From assembly GCA_031291035.1 (NCBI GenBank), contig JAISLI010000046.1, forward strand, positions 1 to 41,086: a stretch of DNA of 41,086 bases. The letters run 5' to 3'. The position numbers and the translations under genes were made by a program. The notes below the pieces were generated by a model, which had not been told where the DNA came from, searched no databases, and saw only the letters and a program-made list of their open reading frames with translations. Below are positions 19,346 through 28,535 of the stretch, one piece after another. Position 1 is the first letter of the stretch. Every line of letters starts with the position of its first letter. The stretch comes from Desulfovibrio sp. GTDB lineage: Bacteria > Desulfobacterota > Desulfovibrionia > Desulfovibrionales > Desulfovibrionaceae.

Positions 19346-21949
19346 ATGGATATAGGCAAATTTACGGATAAAGCCCGCGAGGCTGTGGACGAGGCGCAAC
19401 ATATCGCCGCGGGTATGGGACATCAGGAGACGGATGCCGAGCATCTGGCGCTGGCGCTGGTCAGGCAGGAAAACGGCATTGTTCCCAGAATCCTGGAGCA
19501 TGCGGGCGTGCAGACAAAAGCCTTTGCTGTGGCGCTGGAAACGGCCCTGAACAGGCGTCCGCGCGTCTCCGGCGGCGGAACGGATCCCGCCAGGATTACC
19601 GTCACGCCGCGCGCGGGCAAGGTTTTGGCGGAAGCCCGGAATGAGGTCCGCCGCATGAAAGACGAATACGTCAGCGTGGACCACCTTTTTGCCGCTCTCA
19701 CCGGCGTGGAGCCGTCCTCGCCCCTGGGGCTGATTTTTAAGGAGTACAATGTCAGCCGCGCGGGTTTTGTCAAAGCCATGGAAGAACTGCGCGGCGGCGC
19801 GCGCGTGACCGGCCCCAATCCCGAAGATACCTTTGAGGCTCTCGTGAAATACTCCCGCGATCTTGTGGAGGCGGCGCGCCAGGGCAAAATGGATCCCGTA
19901 ATCGGCCGCGAGGCTGAAATACGCCGCGTAATCCGCATTCTGTCGCGGCGCACGAAAAACAATCCCGTGCTTATCGGCGAGGCGGGCGTCGGCAAGACCG
20001 CCATAGCCGAAGGCCTGGCTTTCCGCATCGTCAAGGGAGACGTGCCCGAGAGTTTGAAAGGGCGCAAGCTGTTCGCGCTGGACATGGGCGCGCTTATCGC
20101 CGGCGCGAAATACCGGGGCGAGTTTGAGGAACGCCTAAAGGCCGTGCTGGGCGAAGTTGAAAAAAGCGAAGGCCAGGTTATTCTTTTCATTGACGAACTG
20201 CATACCATTGTCGGCGCCGGCAGAACCGAAGGTTCCATGGACGCCGGCAATCTCCTGAAACCCATGCTGGCCCGCGGCGAGCTGCACTGCATCGGCGCGA
20301 CGACGGTGGACGAATACCGCAAGTATATCGAAAAAGATCCTGCTCTGGAGCGGCGTTTCCAGCCGGTCATGGTTGACGAACCTACGCGGGAGGATGCCGT
20401 TTCCATCCTGCGCGGCCTGAAAGAGCGCTTTGAAGTGCATCACGGCGTGCGCATCAGCGATTCGGCCATAGTGGAGGCGGTGACTCTTTCAGACAGGTAT
20501 ATCCCGGACAGGCGGCTGCCCGACAAGGCCATTGATCTCATTGACGAGGCCGCCGCCATGATCCGGACGGAAATCGACTCCCTGCCGGCGGACCTGGACG
20601 AAGTGAACCGCAAGATCATGCAACTGGAAATTGAACGCGAGGCGTTGCGCAAAGAAACGGATGCCGCCTCAGGCGAACGCCTGGAGCGCCTGGAAAAAGA
20701 ACTCGCCGACCTCCGCGCCAGCCAGGCGGCACTGCGCGCCCAGTGGGAACGGGAAAAGAACTCCATAGATTCCGTGCGCGAAATCAAGGAGCAAATAGAA
20801 CAGACGCGGCTGGCCATCGAGCGGGCCGAACAGGCCTATGATCTCACAAGGGCCGCGGAACTCAAATATTCGAAGCTGCTGGAACTGGAGAAGAAACTGG
20901 CTCAGGCCGCCGCCGGCGATGACGGAAAAGACGGGTCCAGACTGTTGCGCGAGGAAGTTCGTCCGGATGACGTGGCGGACATTGTGGCCCGCTGGACGGG
21001 CATCCCCGTGGCGCGGCTGCTGGAGTCCGAGCGTGAAAAACTGCTCAGGCTCGCCGATGAGCTGCACAGGCGGGTCGTCGGGCAGGACGAGGCCGTGAGC
21101 GCTGTCGCCGACGCCGTGCTCCGGGCCAGGGCGGGCCTGTCCGACCCGGCCCGGCCCACGGGTTCCTTTATTTTTCTCGGCCCCACGGGCGTCGGCAAAA
21201 CGGAGCTTTCCAAGGCGCTGGCCCGCGCGCTGTTTGATACGGAAGACAATATGGTGCGCCTGGACATGAGCGAATATATGGAAAAGCATTCCGTTTCGCG
21301 TCTCATCGGCGCGCCTCCGGGATATGTGGGCTATGACGAGGGCGGCCAGCTCACCGAGGCCGTGCGCCGCAAGCCGTATTCCGTCGTGTTGTTCGACGAG
21401 ATTGAAAAAGCGCATCCCGATGTGTTCAACACGCTCCTCCAGATGCTTGACGACGGCAGATTGACCGACAGCCAGGGGCGTACTGTGGATTTTCGCAACT
21501 GCATTGTCATCATGACGTCCAATATCGGCTCCATGCACCTTCTGGACGGCATAGGCCGGGACGGCAGCCTGCGGGACGAGGCGCGCGCGCAGGTGATGAA
21601 CGCCCTGCGCGCCCATTTCCGGCCGGAATTTTTGAACCGGGTGGATGAAACCGTGCTTTTCCTGCCGCTCAAACGCGAACAGATTGAGCGTATTGTGGAT
21701 TTGCAGGCCGTTCGTCTGCAAACGCGCCTGGATTCCCGCAAGATCAAGCTTTTCCTGACTGACGCCGCGCGCGCGTTCATTGCCGAAGCGGCCTATGACC
21801 CCGTGTACGGCGCGCGCCCGCTCAAGCGCTACGTGCAGCAACGCATAGAAACCCCTCTCGCCCGCGAGCTGCTTTCAGGCAATATACGGGACGGCCAGCA
21901 TGTGGTCGTGGACGTGAAGGGCGACGGGCTTGTCTTTACAATGGGCTAG
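19346..21949 (+). CDS. clpB: ATP-dependent disaggregase ClpB
   Basis: Hexameric AAA+ unfoldase that, with DnaK/DnaJ-type partners, extracts proteins from aggregates. 867 aa from the ATG at 19346 (CGGAGGTG just ahead; an in-frame TTG at 19328 is unlikely). N-domain at 1-145. NBD1 has Walker A GEAGVGKT near 211, Walker B ILFIDELH and the [11 protein letters not shown] pore loop. A coiled-coil middle domain (about 405-530) is rich in Leu, Glu and Arg and distinguishes ClpB from ClpA/C. NBD2 has Walker A GPTGVGKT near 612 and the [22 protein letters not shown] segment. The coiled-coil propeller and the neighbouring cbpA-cbpM support a disaggregation role. Confidence 0.96.
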   Translation: MDIGKFTDKAREAVDEAQHIAAGMGHQETDAEHLALALVRQENGIVPRILEHAGVQTKAFAVALETALNRRPRVSGGGTDPARITVTPRAGKVLAEARNEVRRMKDEYVSVDHLFAALTGVEPSSPLGLIFKEYNVSRAGFVKAMEELRGGARVTGPNPEDTFEALVKYSRDLVEAARQGKMDPVIGREAEIRRVIRILSRRTKNNPVLIGEAGVGKTAIAEGLAFRIVKGDVPESLKGRKLFALDMGALIAGAKYRGEFEERLKAVLGEVEKSEGQVILFIDELHTIVGAGRTEGSMDAGNLLKPMLARGELHCIGATTVDEYRKYIEKDPALERRFQPVMVDEPTREDAVSILRGLKERFEVHHGVRISDSAIVEAVTLSDRYIPDRRLPDKAIDLIDEAAAMIRTEIDSLPADLDEVNRKIMQLEIEREALRKETDAASGERLERLEKELADLRASQAALRAQWEREKNSIDSVREIKEQIEQTRLAIERAEQAYDLTRAAELKYSKLLELEKKLAQAAAGDDGKDGSRLLREEVRPDDVADIVARWTGIPVARLLESEREKLLRLADELHRRVVGQDEAVSAVADAVLRARAGLSDPARPTGSFIFLGPTGVGKTELSKALARALFDTEDNMVRLDMSEYMEKHSVSRLIGAPPGYVGYDEGGQLTEAVRRKPYSVVLFDEIEKAHPDVFNTLLQMLDDGRLTDSQGRTVDFRNCIVIMTSNIGSMHLLDGIGRDGSLRDEARAQVMNALRAHFRPEFLNRVDETVLFLPLKREQIERIVDLQAVRLQTRLDSRKIKLFLTDAARAFIAEAAYDPVYGARPLKRYVQQRIETPLARELLSGNIRDGQHVVVDVKGDGLVFTMG

Positions 21950-22006
21950 GGAAGTGATACATGCGGGGGCAATACCCCAGCCAGACGATTTTTCAGAGGA
22001 GCCGCC

Positions 22007-23359
22007 ATGCCGAATACAGCGGCGCTTGTTCTTGCGGCCGGCAAGGGCACACGCATGCATTCCGACAGACCCAAGGTTCTGCAGACGCTCCTTGGCGAAT
22101 ACATGCTTGCCTATGTTCTCGCCGCACTGCGTCCGCATTTTGCCGAAAATATCTGGATAGTGGCGGGGCATCAGGCGCGCATGCTTGAGGCGGCCTTTCC
22201 CGGAGGGCGTTTTGTCCTTCAGGAGGAACAGCTCGGCACAGGACATGCCCTGATGCTGGCCCTCCCCGCGCTTGCCGGCGCGGGCTGCCGGCATGTGCTT
22301 GTCGTCAACGGCGACGCGCCTTTGCTGGACGCGGAGACGACGCGGGATTTTCTTGAAAAGGCCGGGGGGGCCGATCTGGCTTTCGCGACGCTTGATCTGG
22401 ACGAACCGGGTTCCTATGGCCGTGTTGTGCGCGCCGGGGGCAATGTCCGCGCCATTGTGGAGGCAAAGGACTGCGACCCGTCAACTCTGGAGCTCCATCG
22501 CGAGGTCAACGCCGGCCTGTACCTGATCAGCCTGCCGCTCGCGGAAACCCTGTCGCCCCGCATAACCGGGGCCAATAAAAGCGGGGAATACTATATCACG
22601 GATCTGGTCGCCCTGTCCGTCGCCGGGGGGTACGATGTGCGCGCGGTGCAATGCGGACGGGACGAGGGGCTGCTCGGCGTCAACTCTCCGCGGGAGCTTG
22701 CCCGGGTGGAGGAGATCCTGCGCCGGCGCGTGGTCATGCGCCTTCTGGAGCGCGGCGTGCTTCTGCACGCGCCGGACATGGCGCGGATTTCCCCTTTCGC
22801 GCGCGTGGAGCCCGGCGCCGAACTGACAGGCCCCTGCGAGATTCTGGGGCGTTCCGAGGTAAAACGCGGGGCCAGGGTGGCCTCGCATTGCGTTGTCCGC
22901 GACAGCGTGATTGAAGAGGGAGCAGAACTGCGCCATTTTTCGCATCTGGAAGGCGCGAGGGTGGGCGCGGGAGCGCTTGTGGGGCCTTTCGCCCGCCTGC
23001 GGCCCGGCGCCGTGCTGGAAGCGGCGGCGCGCGCCGGCAACTTTGTGGAGATCAAAAACGCCCGCTTGGGCGAGGGGGCCAAGGCAAACCACCTGACCTA
23101 TCTGGGTGACGCGGACATCGGCAGCGGAGCGAACATCGGTGCCGGAACAATCACCTGCAATTACGACGGCCGCGGCAAACACAAAACCAGCATCGGCGAG
23201 AAAGCCTTTATCGGCAGCAACACGGCGCTGGTCGCTCCGGTTGTTGTCGGCGCGAACAGCCTTGTCGGCGCGGGTTCCGTCATAACCAGGGACGTGCCCG
23301 AAGGCGAAATGGCCATTGCCCGCTCCAGGCAGAAAAATCTGCCGCGAAAAAAAAATTGA
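22007..23359 (+). CDS. glmU: Bifunctional GlcNAc-1-P uridylyltransferase / GlcN-1-P acetyltransferase
   Basis: Makes UDP-GlcNAc for peptidoglycan and LPS. 450 aa. The N-terminal pyrophosphorylase domain begins LVLAAGKGTRMHSDRPKVLQ and includes EQLGTGHA and the metal-site NGDAPLL. The C-terminal left-handed beta helix (about 250-450) carries acetyltransferase motifs: RPGAVLEAAARAGNFVEIKN, HLTYLGDADIGSGANIGAGT and NYDGRGKHKTSIG. Ribosome site GAGGAG before the ATG. It follows clpB after 57 bp and precedes the zapB-like gene. Confidence 0.96.
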   Translation: MPNTAALVLAAGKGTRMHSDRPKVLQTLLGEYMLAYVLAALRPHFAENIWIVAGHQARMLEAAFPGGRFVLQEEQLGTGHALMLALPALAGAGCRHVLVVNGDAPLLDAETTRDFLEKAGGADLAFATLDLDEPGSYGRVVRAGGNVRAIVEAKDCDPSTLELHREVNAGLYLISLPLAETLSPRITGANKSGEYYITDLVALSVAGGYDVRAVQCGRDEGLLGVNSPRELARVEEILRRRVVMRLLERGVLLHAPDMARISPFARVEPGAELTGPCEILGRSEVKRGARVASHCVVRDSVIEEGAELRHFSHLEGARVGAGALVGPFARLRPGAVLEAAARAGNFVEIKNARLGEGAKANHLTYLGDADIGSGANIGAGTITCNYDGRGKHKTSIGEKAFIGSNTALVAPVVVGANSLVGAGSVITRDVPEGEMAIARSRQKNLPRKKN

Positions 23360-23410
23360 GGCCGCGGATACAGGTTGCCATTATTCAATCGTAATGATAT
23401 TGGATGAGCC

Positions 23411-23656
23411 ATGGAAGTTCTTGAAAAACTTGAACAGCGCATATCCGAGCTTCTGGCCGGAATTGACCGTTTGAAGGCGGAAAACGCCCGCATTCGGTCG
23501 GAATCGGAAACAAATTCCGCCAAAATAGCGGAGTTGTCGGAGGAAAACCGCAAAATGTGCGCCTCCCTCGCACAGGAGGAAAACACCCGCGGCGAGGCGA
23601 TGAAGCGGCTGGATGCCCTGTTGCGCAAAATTGAGGAACACGAGAATATTGAGTAG
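23411..23656 (+). CDS. zapB: Coiled-coil protein, ZapB-like
   Basis: 81 aa, almost wholly predicted coiled coil: EVLEKLEQRISELLAGIDRL, then KAENARIRSESETNSAKIAE and so on, with heptad Leu/Ile. Length and composition match ZapB, which bundles the division ring through ZapA, and zapA begins six bases after the stop. Coiled coils converge easily, so the name depends on the neighbour. Confidence 0.7.
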   Translation: MEVLEKLEQRISELLAGIDRLKAENARIRSESETNSAKIAELSEENRKMCASLAQEENTRGEAMKRLDALLRKIEEHENIE

Positions 23657-23662
23657 AATTTT

Positions 23663-23926
23663 GTGGGTGAAAACATTAACCTTATCGTTCTTGGCCATGA
23701 AGTGGCGTTTAAGCCGGGCGCTGACATGGAGCGTGTGCGCGTTGCCGTGCGCCTTCTGGAAGAACGGTTTGCCGAATTGAAGTTTTACGGGGGGCAGGGC
23801 AAGGAGGCGCTGCTGATTTTTCTGGCTCTCGGATTGGCGGATGATGTGCTGCAAATGCAAAAAAAGCTGGATGACGTGCAACATCGCGTCATGGCCATGC
23901 TTTCAGAGATAGAAAATGCGCGTTGA
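23663..23926 (+). CDS. zapA: Cell division protein ZapA
   Basis: 87 aa; promotes FtsZ protofilament bundling at midcell. ZapA pattern: NLIVLGHEVAFKPGADMERV at the N-terminus (typically I-x-[IV]-x-G-x-x-[YF]), then a long helix with LLIFLALGLADDVLQMQKKL ending in a coiled coil. The start is GTG. It is followed directly by the 6S RNA gene, the same zapA-ssrS arrangement as in many proteobacteria. Confidence 0.83.
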   Translation: MGENINLIVLGHEVAFKPGADMERVRVAVRLLEERFAELKFYGGQGKEALLIFLALGLADDVLQMQKKLDDVQHRVMAMLSEIENAR

Positions 23927-23932
23927 TACTGT

Positions 23933-24116
23933 TTCCCTGGAGTGCGCGTGATCCATGCCTCGGTGCTGACCTGACAAAGACTGCGAAACAAGGGAGCCGA
24001 TTCCTGTTTTTTGTGTGCATGCCCGGTCCTGACCGGGAAGCCTGAAAAAAACATATCGGCGCCCGACCTGGGAAACCAGGTTCTGCACCGCACGCGTGAC
24101 ACGGCTCTCCGGGGCA
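23933..24116 (+). ncRNA. ssrS: 6S RNA
   Basis: Regulatory RNA that mimics an open promoter and sequesters the housekeeping RNA polymerase. About 184 nt directly after zapA. The ends pair: CCCTGGAG (23935-23942) with CTCCGGGG (about 24107-24114), then GCGCGTG with CACGCGT. The right-hand conserved element reads GCATGCCCGGTCCTGACC then GGGAAGCCTGAAAA, close to the E. coli 6S segment TGCTCGGTCCGTCCGAGAAGCC-type hairpin. The centre is unpaired and A-rich, as the template bubble requires. Exact ends are estimated from the closing stem. Confidence 0.85.
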
Positions 24117-24143
24117 TGCAGCGATTGTCGCGGCGGCTTCGGT

Positions 24144-24169
24144 CCCGGCGCGCGTCCAGCCGCGCCGGG
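24144..24169 (+). terminator. GC-rich hairpin after 6S RNA
   Basis: Perfect 9-bp stem CCCGGCGCG / CGCGCCGGG with an 8-nt loop, about 30 bp after the end of 6S RNA, followed by CGTCTTT. Possible weak terminator. No formyl-THF cyclo-ligase gene, the usual partner of ssrS in enterics, is present in the 24117-24331 gap, where I see no supported gene. Confidence 0.4.
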
Positions 24170-24331
24170 CGTCTTTGCGCAAGCGTCGTTCAGTCAATTC
24201 CCGCCGGCCCCGGAGCCGCTTGTCCGCCCCCATGTTCCCGCCCGGGCGGGAGTCCCCGGTTATCAGGGCGATGCCGACCTCATGCGTATCCGCATCCGTC
24301 CCGAAAACCGTTCTTGTAAAGTGAGGCAGCT

Positions 24332-25891
24332 ATGGATATTTTGTCTGTTATTGCGCTTGGGGCGGCCGTTCTCGCCGGGCTGGCGGCGGGTTATATATTG
24401 CACAGATGCGCGGTGACAAAGCGCATCGGGGATGCCGGGGCGCTTGCGAAACGCATTGTGGAGGAGGCCCGCAAGGAGGCTCAGGCGCAAAAAAAGGAAA
24501 TTCTGCTGGAAGGCCAGGATGACCTCTTCAGCCAGAAACGTGAGATGGAGAGTGAATACAAGGAGCGGGAACGGGAAGTAAAGGCCAGGGAGCGCAAACT
24601 GGAGGAAATGACCATCCGTCTGGAGGAAAAACTTGAAAAGGCCACCGGGAAAGAACGGGATCTCCTGCAGGCGGAAAAGCAGTTGGCCCGCAAGGAGCGC
24701 GAACTGACGGAAACGGAGGAATTTTTGCAAAGCCGTCTGGCGGAGCAGGAGCGGAAGTTGTCGCAGGTTGCCGGTTTGACTCCGGAAGAGGCCAGGGAGC
24801 GCCTTTTTGGGGAAATTGAGGCGAAAACGCGGCACGAGGCCGCCAGGATGATCCGGCAGATAGAGACGCAGGCCCATGAAAGCGCGGACCGCAAGGCCAG
24901 GGAAATTCTCTGCAATGTTATTCAGCGGTACGCCGGCGACTATGTGAACGAGCAGACCGTCACGGCCGTGACCCTGCCCAGCGAAGACATGAAGGGCCGC
25001 ATTATCGGCCGCGAGGGGCGCAATATCCGCGCGCTGGAGGCGGCCACGGGCGTGGACCTGATTATTGACGACACGCCGGAGACCGTCATTCTTTCGGCCT
25101 ACAGCCCATTGCGCAGGCAGGTCGCCAAAATGGCCCTGGAACGCCTTATTCAGGACGGGCGCATACATCCCGCCCGAATTGAGGACATCGTGCAGAAATG
25201 TGAACAGGAGATGGACGCGAAAGTGCGCGAAGTGGGCGAACAGGCCACATTCGACGCCGGCGTGCACGGCATCCATCCTGAAATCGTCCGCCTGCTCGGC
25301 CAGCTGCGTTACAGGACATCCTTCACGCAGAATGTGCTGCAGCACTCTCTGGAGGTTTCCGCCCTCTGCGGCATGATGGCGGCGGAACTCGGCATGGATG
25401 TGAAAAAAGCCAAACGCGCCGGCCTGCTGCATGACATAGGCAAGGCTGTGGACCATGAAGTTGAGGGGCCGCACGCGATCATCGGCGCCGATCTGGCCAA
25501 AAAATACAATGAAAATCAGGAAATCATCCATGCCGTGGCCGCGCATCACGAAGATCAGAGGCCTTCGACTGCTCTGGCCGTCCTGGTTCAGGCCGCGGAT
25601 TCCATATCCGGGGCGCGCCCCGGCGCGCGCAAGGAATTGCTGGAAAATTACGTCAAGCGCCTGGAAGAGCTTGAAAGCATCGCCACGGGTTTTGAGGGGG
25701 TCGCCAAGGCCTATGCCATACAGGCCGGGCGCGAAATTCGCGTCATGGTGAACTCCGACAACGTGGACGACGACGCGGCGTACCTGCTCTGCAAGGACAT
25801 TACGGAAAAAATAGAAAAAAATCTTACCTATCCCGGACAGATCCGCGTGACGGTCATCCGCGAGCGCCGGGCTGTGGGCTTTGCCAAATAA
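24332..25891 (+). CDS. rny: Ribonuclease Y
   Basis: Membrane-bound endoribonuclease that starts mRNA decay. 519 aa. An N-terminal transmembrane helix (residues 4-24, [18 protein letters not shown]) is followed by a long charged coiled coil (about 30-190). The KH domain contains [20 protein letters not shown] near 215-235. The HD domain has the metal motif [13 protein letters not shown] near 370 and [10 protein letters not shown] near 405. Length is standard. Ribosome site GAGG before the ATG. Its stop overlaps the next start (TAATG). Confidence 0.96.
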   Translation: MDILSVIALGAAVLAGLAAGYILHRCAVTKRIGDAGALAKRIVEEARKEAQAQKKEILLEGQDDLFSQKREMESEYKEREREVKARERKLEEMTIRLEEKLEKATGKERDLLQAEKQLARKERELTETEEFLQSRLAEQERKLSQVAGLTPEEARERLFGEIEAKTRHEAARMIRQIETQAHESADRKAREILCNVIQRYAGDYVNEQTVTAVTLPSEDMKGRIIGREGRNIRALEAATGVDLIIDDTPETVILSAYSPLRRQVAKMALERLIQDGRIHPARIEDIVQKCEQEMDAKVREVGEQATFDAGVHGIHPEIVRLLGQLRYRTSFTQNVLQHSLEVSALCGMMAAELGMDVKKAKRAGLLHDIGKAVDHEVEGPHAIIGADLAKKYNENQEIIHAVAAHHEDQRPSTALAVLVQAADSISGARPGARKELLENYVKRLEELESIATGFEGVAKAYAIQAGREIRVMVNSDNVDDDAAYLLCKDITEKIEKNLTYPGQIRVTVIRERRAVGFAK

Positions 25892-26493
25892 TGGGCGGCG
25901 GGCCGCTGTTTATCCTGGATCTGGCGGCCTGCGCCCTGCTCGCCGCCGCCGCCGCCTGCCGCGGCCGCACATACGGCGGGCATATTACTGGCGCGATGGT
26001 GCTGGCCTGCCTGTCCGGTTTGAGCCTGCCGCTGCTGCGGGACGGCCTGCTCGGCGAAGCGGCTTTTTCGCTGGATCGCGGCGGCTATCTGGCCGCCGCC
26101 GTTGCCGGCGGATTCACGGGAATAGCGGCGGCCCGCCTTTCGCGGCGCTGGGCCGCCTGTTTTTATTGGTTTGACAGCGCCGGCCTAGGCCTGGCCGCCG
26201 GGGCATCCGCGTCCAAAGCGGGCGGCGCCGGGCTCGGGCTGACAGGCTGTCTGGTGCTGGGCGTACTGTCGGCTCTTGTCGGGGGTCTTGTGCGGGATAT
26301 GGCCCTCAGCGATACCGCCCGCGCCGTCGGAGAGCCGCTGTACGCCACGGCCGCGGTTTTCGGCGTCCTCCTCACCCTTGCCCTGGCGGCGTACGGCATG
26401 GGCAGGCCTTGGCAGTGCGCCCTTGCCGGAGCGGCGCTGGTTGCCGCCTTGCGTTTTTTGCGGGGCCGTCGCCGCGGGTCAGAAATGGAATAA
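25891..26493 (+). CDS. TRIC/UPF0126 family cation-channel-like membrane protein
   Basis: 200 aa with about six to seven hydrophobic helices in two repeats, each with a glycine-rich kink (GGHITGAMVLACLSG, then GLTGCLVLGVLSALVGGLVRDM). The segment GG-x-x-RD and the FDSAGLG motif are those of prokaryotic TRIC (YadS-like, UPF0126) proteins, which are trimeric potassium or cation channels. The Ala/Gly/Arg-rich ends are less conserved. The ATG overlaps the rny stop by one base, so it is co-transcribed. The ion specificity is not shown by the sequence. Confidence 0.72.
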   Translation: MGGGPLFILDLAACALLAAAAACRGRTYGGHITGAMVLACLSGLSLPLLRDGLLGEAAFSLDRGGYLAAAVAGGFTGIAAARLSRRWAACFYWFDSAGLGLAAGASASKAGGAGLGLTGCLVLGVLSALVGGLVRDMALSDTARAVGEPLYATAAVFGVLLTLALAAYGMGRPWQCALAGAALVAALRFLRGRRRGSEME

Positions 26494-26597
26494 TATCAGG
26501 TTTGGAAGAACTGAATAACCCTGTTTTTTGCTGGAAGCGCTTGCCACCTGGCCGGCTTTGGCATAAAAGAAGCGGCGATGGATGAGGGGAGGCAGGC

Positions 26598-27248
26598 ATG
26601 TCCGTGGCAATGACGGGAGACAGGGGACTGGAGATAATAGCGCGCCATGCGGCTGACGGCGCGCGTCTCCGGGAAAAATTTTTTGCGGCGCGAGGAGAGC
26701 GCATACGCGAAATGGCCCTGCGCGTGGCGACCTGCATTGAGGGGGGAGGAAAAATCCTGCTTTGCGGCAACGGCGGCAGTGCCGCGGACGCGCAGCACCT
26801 GGCGGCGGAATTTGTGAACAGTTTTCTCGCGGATCGTTGCGCGCTGCCGGCTATCGCGCTCACCACGGACACATCGTGTCTGACGGCAATCGGCAATGAT
26901 TCGGATTTTGCCCGGATTTTTGCCCGCCAGGTGGAAGCCCTCGGCCGCAAGGGGGATATGCTCATAGGCATTTCCACTTCCGGCAACAGCGCCAATGTTG
27001 TCGCGGCCCTGCGGGCCGCCCTCGCGGCGGGCATGCACACCGTGGGGCTGACCGGGCTGGGGGGAGGAGCCATGGCCCCCCTTTGCGGCATTCTGCTTGA
27101 TGTGTCAAGCGAATTCACCCCGCTGATCCAGGAAATCCACATCGCCGCCGGGCACTTGTTCTGCTGGCTCGCCGAGTACTACCTTGCCGAAAATCCGGAA
27201 GAGTTCAGGGAATATCTCAAAAAAGACGGCGCCATCCACGGCGGGTAA
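26598..27248 (+). CDS. gmhA: Sedoheptulose-7-phosphate isomerase (phosphoheptose isomerase)
   Basis: First step of ADP-heptose synthesis for the LPS inner core. 216 aa, a single SIS domain. Motifs: LLCGNGGSAADAQHLAAEFVN at about residues 54-74, TTDTSCLTAIGND, ISTSGNSANVVAAL near 134-147 and the catalytic-helix EIHIAAGHLFC near the C-terminus (Glu and His of isomerase chemistry). Ribosome site GGGGAGG six bases upstream; a second in-frame ATG follows four codons later. It indicates a heptose-containing LPS, hence a Gram-negative envelope. Confidence 0.94.
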   Translation: MSVAMTGDRGLEIIARHAADGARLREKFFAARGERIREMALRVATCIEGGGKILLCGNGGSAADAQHLAAEFVNSFLADRCALPAIALTTDTSCLTAIGNDSDFARIFARQVEALGRKGDMLIGISTSGNSANVVAALRAALAAGMHTVGLTGLGGGAMAPLCGILLDVSSEFTPLIQEIHIAAGHLFCWLAEYYLAENPEEFREYLKKDGAIHGG

Positions 27249-27257
27249 GGAAATTTT

Positions 27258-27488
27258 ATGCCCATTTACGAGTATGTTTGCGAAAAATGCGGGAACGAGT
27301 TTGAGGAGCTGGTCTTCGGCGCAGACCTTCCTTTTTGTCCCGAATGCGGCAGAAAGACTGCGCGCAGGCTCATGTCGCGTCCGGCGCGGCACCGCGACGG
27401 ATCCGGTGGGGAAGAGCGCGCCCGGCCCGGCTCCGCGGGCGGGTGCGGGGGATGCTCCGGCGGAAACTGCGCCGGTTGCGGGCATTAG
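27258..27488 (+). CDS. FmdB-family zinc-ribbon protein
   Basis: 76 aa. N-terminal MPIYEYVCEKCGNEFEEL followed by FCPECG gives the CxxC...CxxC zinc ribbon of the FmdB family (putative regulatory proteins first noted near formamidase genes). The C-terminus is Gly/Cys-rich (GGCGGCSGGNCAGCGH), adding possible metal ligands. Ribosome site AAGGA; nine bases after gmhA. The function of the family is not well defined. Confidence 0.85.
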   Translation: MPIYEYVCEKCGNEFEELVFGADLPFCPECGRKTARRLMSRPARHRDGSGGEERARPGSAGGCGGCSGGNCAGCGH

Positions 27489-27505
27489 AGCATATTTCGC
27501 TTTGG

Positions 27506-27545
27506 GATTGTCGCTTGCGGCGGAGTAAATCCGCCTGCGACAATC
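27506..27545. repeat. Compound hairpin between fmdB-type gene and hemC
   Basis: Outer stem GATTGTCGC / GCGACAATC (9 bp) encloses inner stem GGCGGA / TCCGCC (6 bp) around GTAAA. It lies 17 bp after the zinc-ribbon gene and about 55 bp before hemC. There is no T run, so a REP-like extragenic palindrome or mRNA-processing structure is more likely than an intrinsic terminator. Confidence 0.5.
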
Positions 27546-27599
27546 TCGCGGCAGTTCACGAGAGACAACCAAAACCAATGGCAATCTGTTTCCGGGCGA

Positions 27600-28532
27600 A
27601 TGAAAAAAAATCTGGTTATCGCGACGCGCGGCAGTCGGCTGGCGCTCTGGCAGGCCAATGCCGTTAAAGACAGCCTGCGGAAACTGTACCCTTTTCTTGA
27701 ATTGTCGCTCGAAGTTGTAAAAACAACAGGCGACATCATGCAGGACGTTCCGCTGGCCGGAATTGGCGGCAAGGGACTGTTCGTCAAGGAAATCGAGGAA
27801 GCGCTCCTTTGCGGTCGCGCCGATCTGGCCGTCCACAGCGTCAAGGATGTGCCCATGTCCCTGCCGCAAGGCCTTGCGCTGGTCTGCGTGCCTGGTCGCG
27901 GGGACTGCCGCGACGCCTTCCTTTCCGTCAACTACGCCGACATGGAGGCTTTGCCCCAAGGCGCCAAAGTGGGGACGAGCAGTCTGCGCCGTCAGGCCCA
28001 GCTTTTGGCCATGAGGCCGGATTTGTGCGTGGAGCCGTTGCGCGGCAATGTGGATACGCGCCTGCGCAGGCTGAAGGAGGGAGTTCACGATGCCGTTGTC
28101 CTGGCGGCGGCGGCTCTTCGCAGGCTCAATCTGACAGCGCCGGCGCTGTGTTTTTTCGAAGTGGAGCGTTTTTTGCCGGCCGCGGGGCAGGGGGCGTTGG
28201 GAATCGAATGCCGTGCGGACGATTATGAGCTTGCGGGTATTCTGCAAAAACTGGAAGACCGCGCGACGCGGCTTTGCGTCGAGGCGGAACGCGGACTTCT
28301 GGAAGGGCTTGAAGGCGGCTGCCAGGCGCCTGTGGCCGGACATGCGCGTTTGCGCGATGAAAATACATTGATTTTGAAAGCCCTTGTGGCGAATATTGAC
28401 GGAAGCCGCATGCTGCGCCGGGAAAAGTCCGGGTCAAGCGCCGACCCGCGCGGCCTTGGCCTGCGGCTGGCGGATGAGCTGCTTGAAAGCGGCGCGCGTG
28501 AAATTCTTGAACAACTCACACGAGGGCAATAA
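27600..28532 (+). CDS. hemC: Hydroxymethylbilane synthase (porphobilinogen deaminase)
   Basis: Joins four porphobilinogen units into hydroxymethylbilane for haem, sirohaem and cobalamin. 310 aa, standard. Seen: ATRGSRLALWQA at residues 8-19, KTTGD, GGKGLFVKEIEEALL, the catalytic-aspartate HSVKDVPM, substrate-binding TSSLRRQAQL and RGNVDTRL, GQGALGIECR, and the dipyrromethane-cofactor cysteine in LEGGCQAPV (about C240). No strong ribosome site is visible before the ATG. The Lon-related gene starts three bases after its stop. Confidence 0.96.
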   Translation: MKKNLVIATRGSRLALWQANAVKDSLRKLYPFLELSLEVVKTTGDIMQDVPLAGIGGKGLFVKEIEEALLCGRADLAVHSVKDVPMSLPQGLALVCVPGRGDCRDAFLSVNYADMEALPQGAKVGTSSLRRQAQLLAMRPDLCVEPLRGNVDTRLRRLKEGVHDAVVLAAAALRRLNLTAPALCFFEVERFLPAAGQGALGIECRADDYELAGILQKLEDRATRLCVEAERGLLEGLEGGCQAPVAGHARLRDENTLILKALVANIDGSRMLRREKSGSSADPRGLGLRLADELLESGAREILEQLTRGQ

Positions 28533-28535
28533 CCC

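Noticed and set aside
24117-24331. Possible coding frame between 6S RNA and rny (PPAPEPLVRPHVPARAG...)
   Set aside because: No start with a ribosome site, it runs into rny in another frame, and the sequence matches no known family. No ygfA remnant identified.
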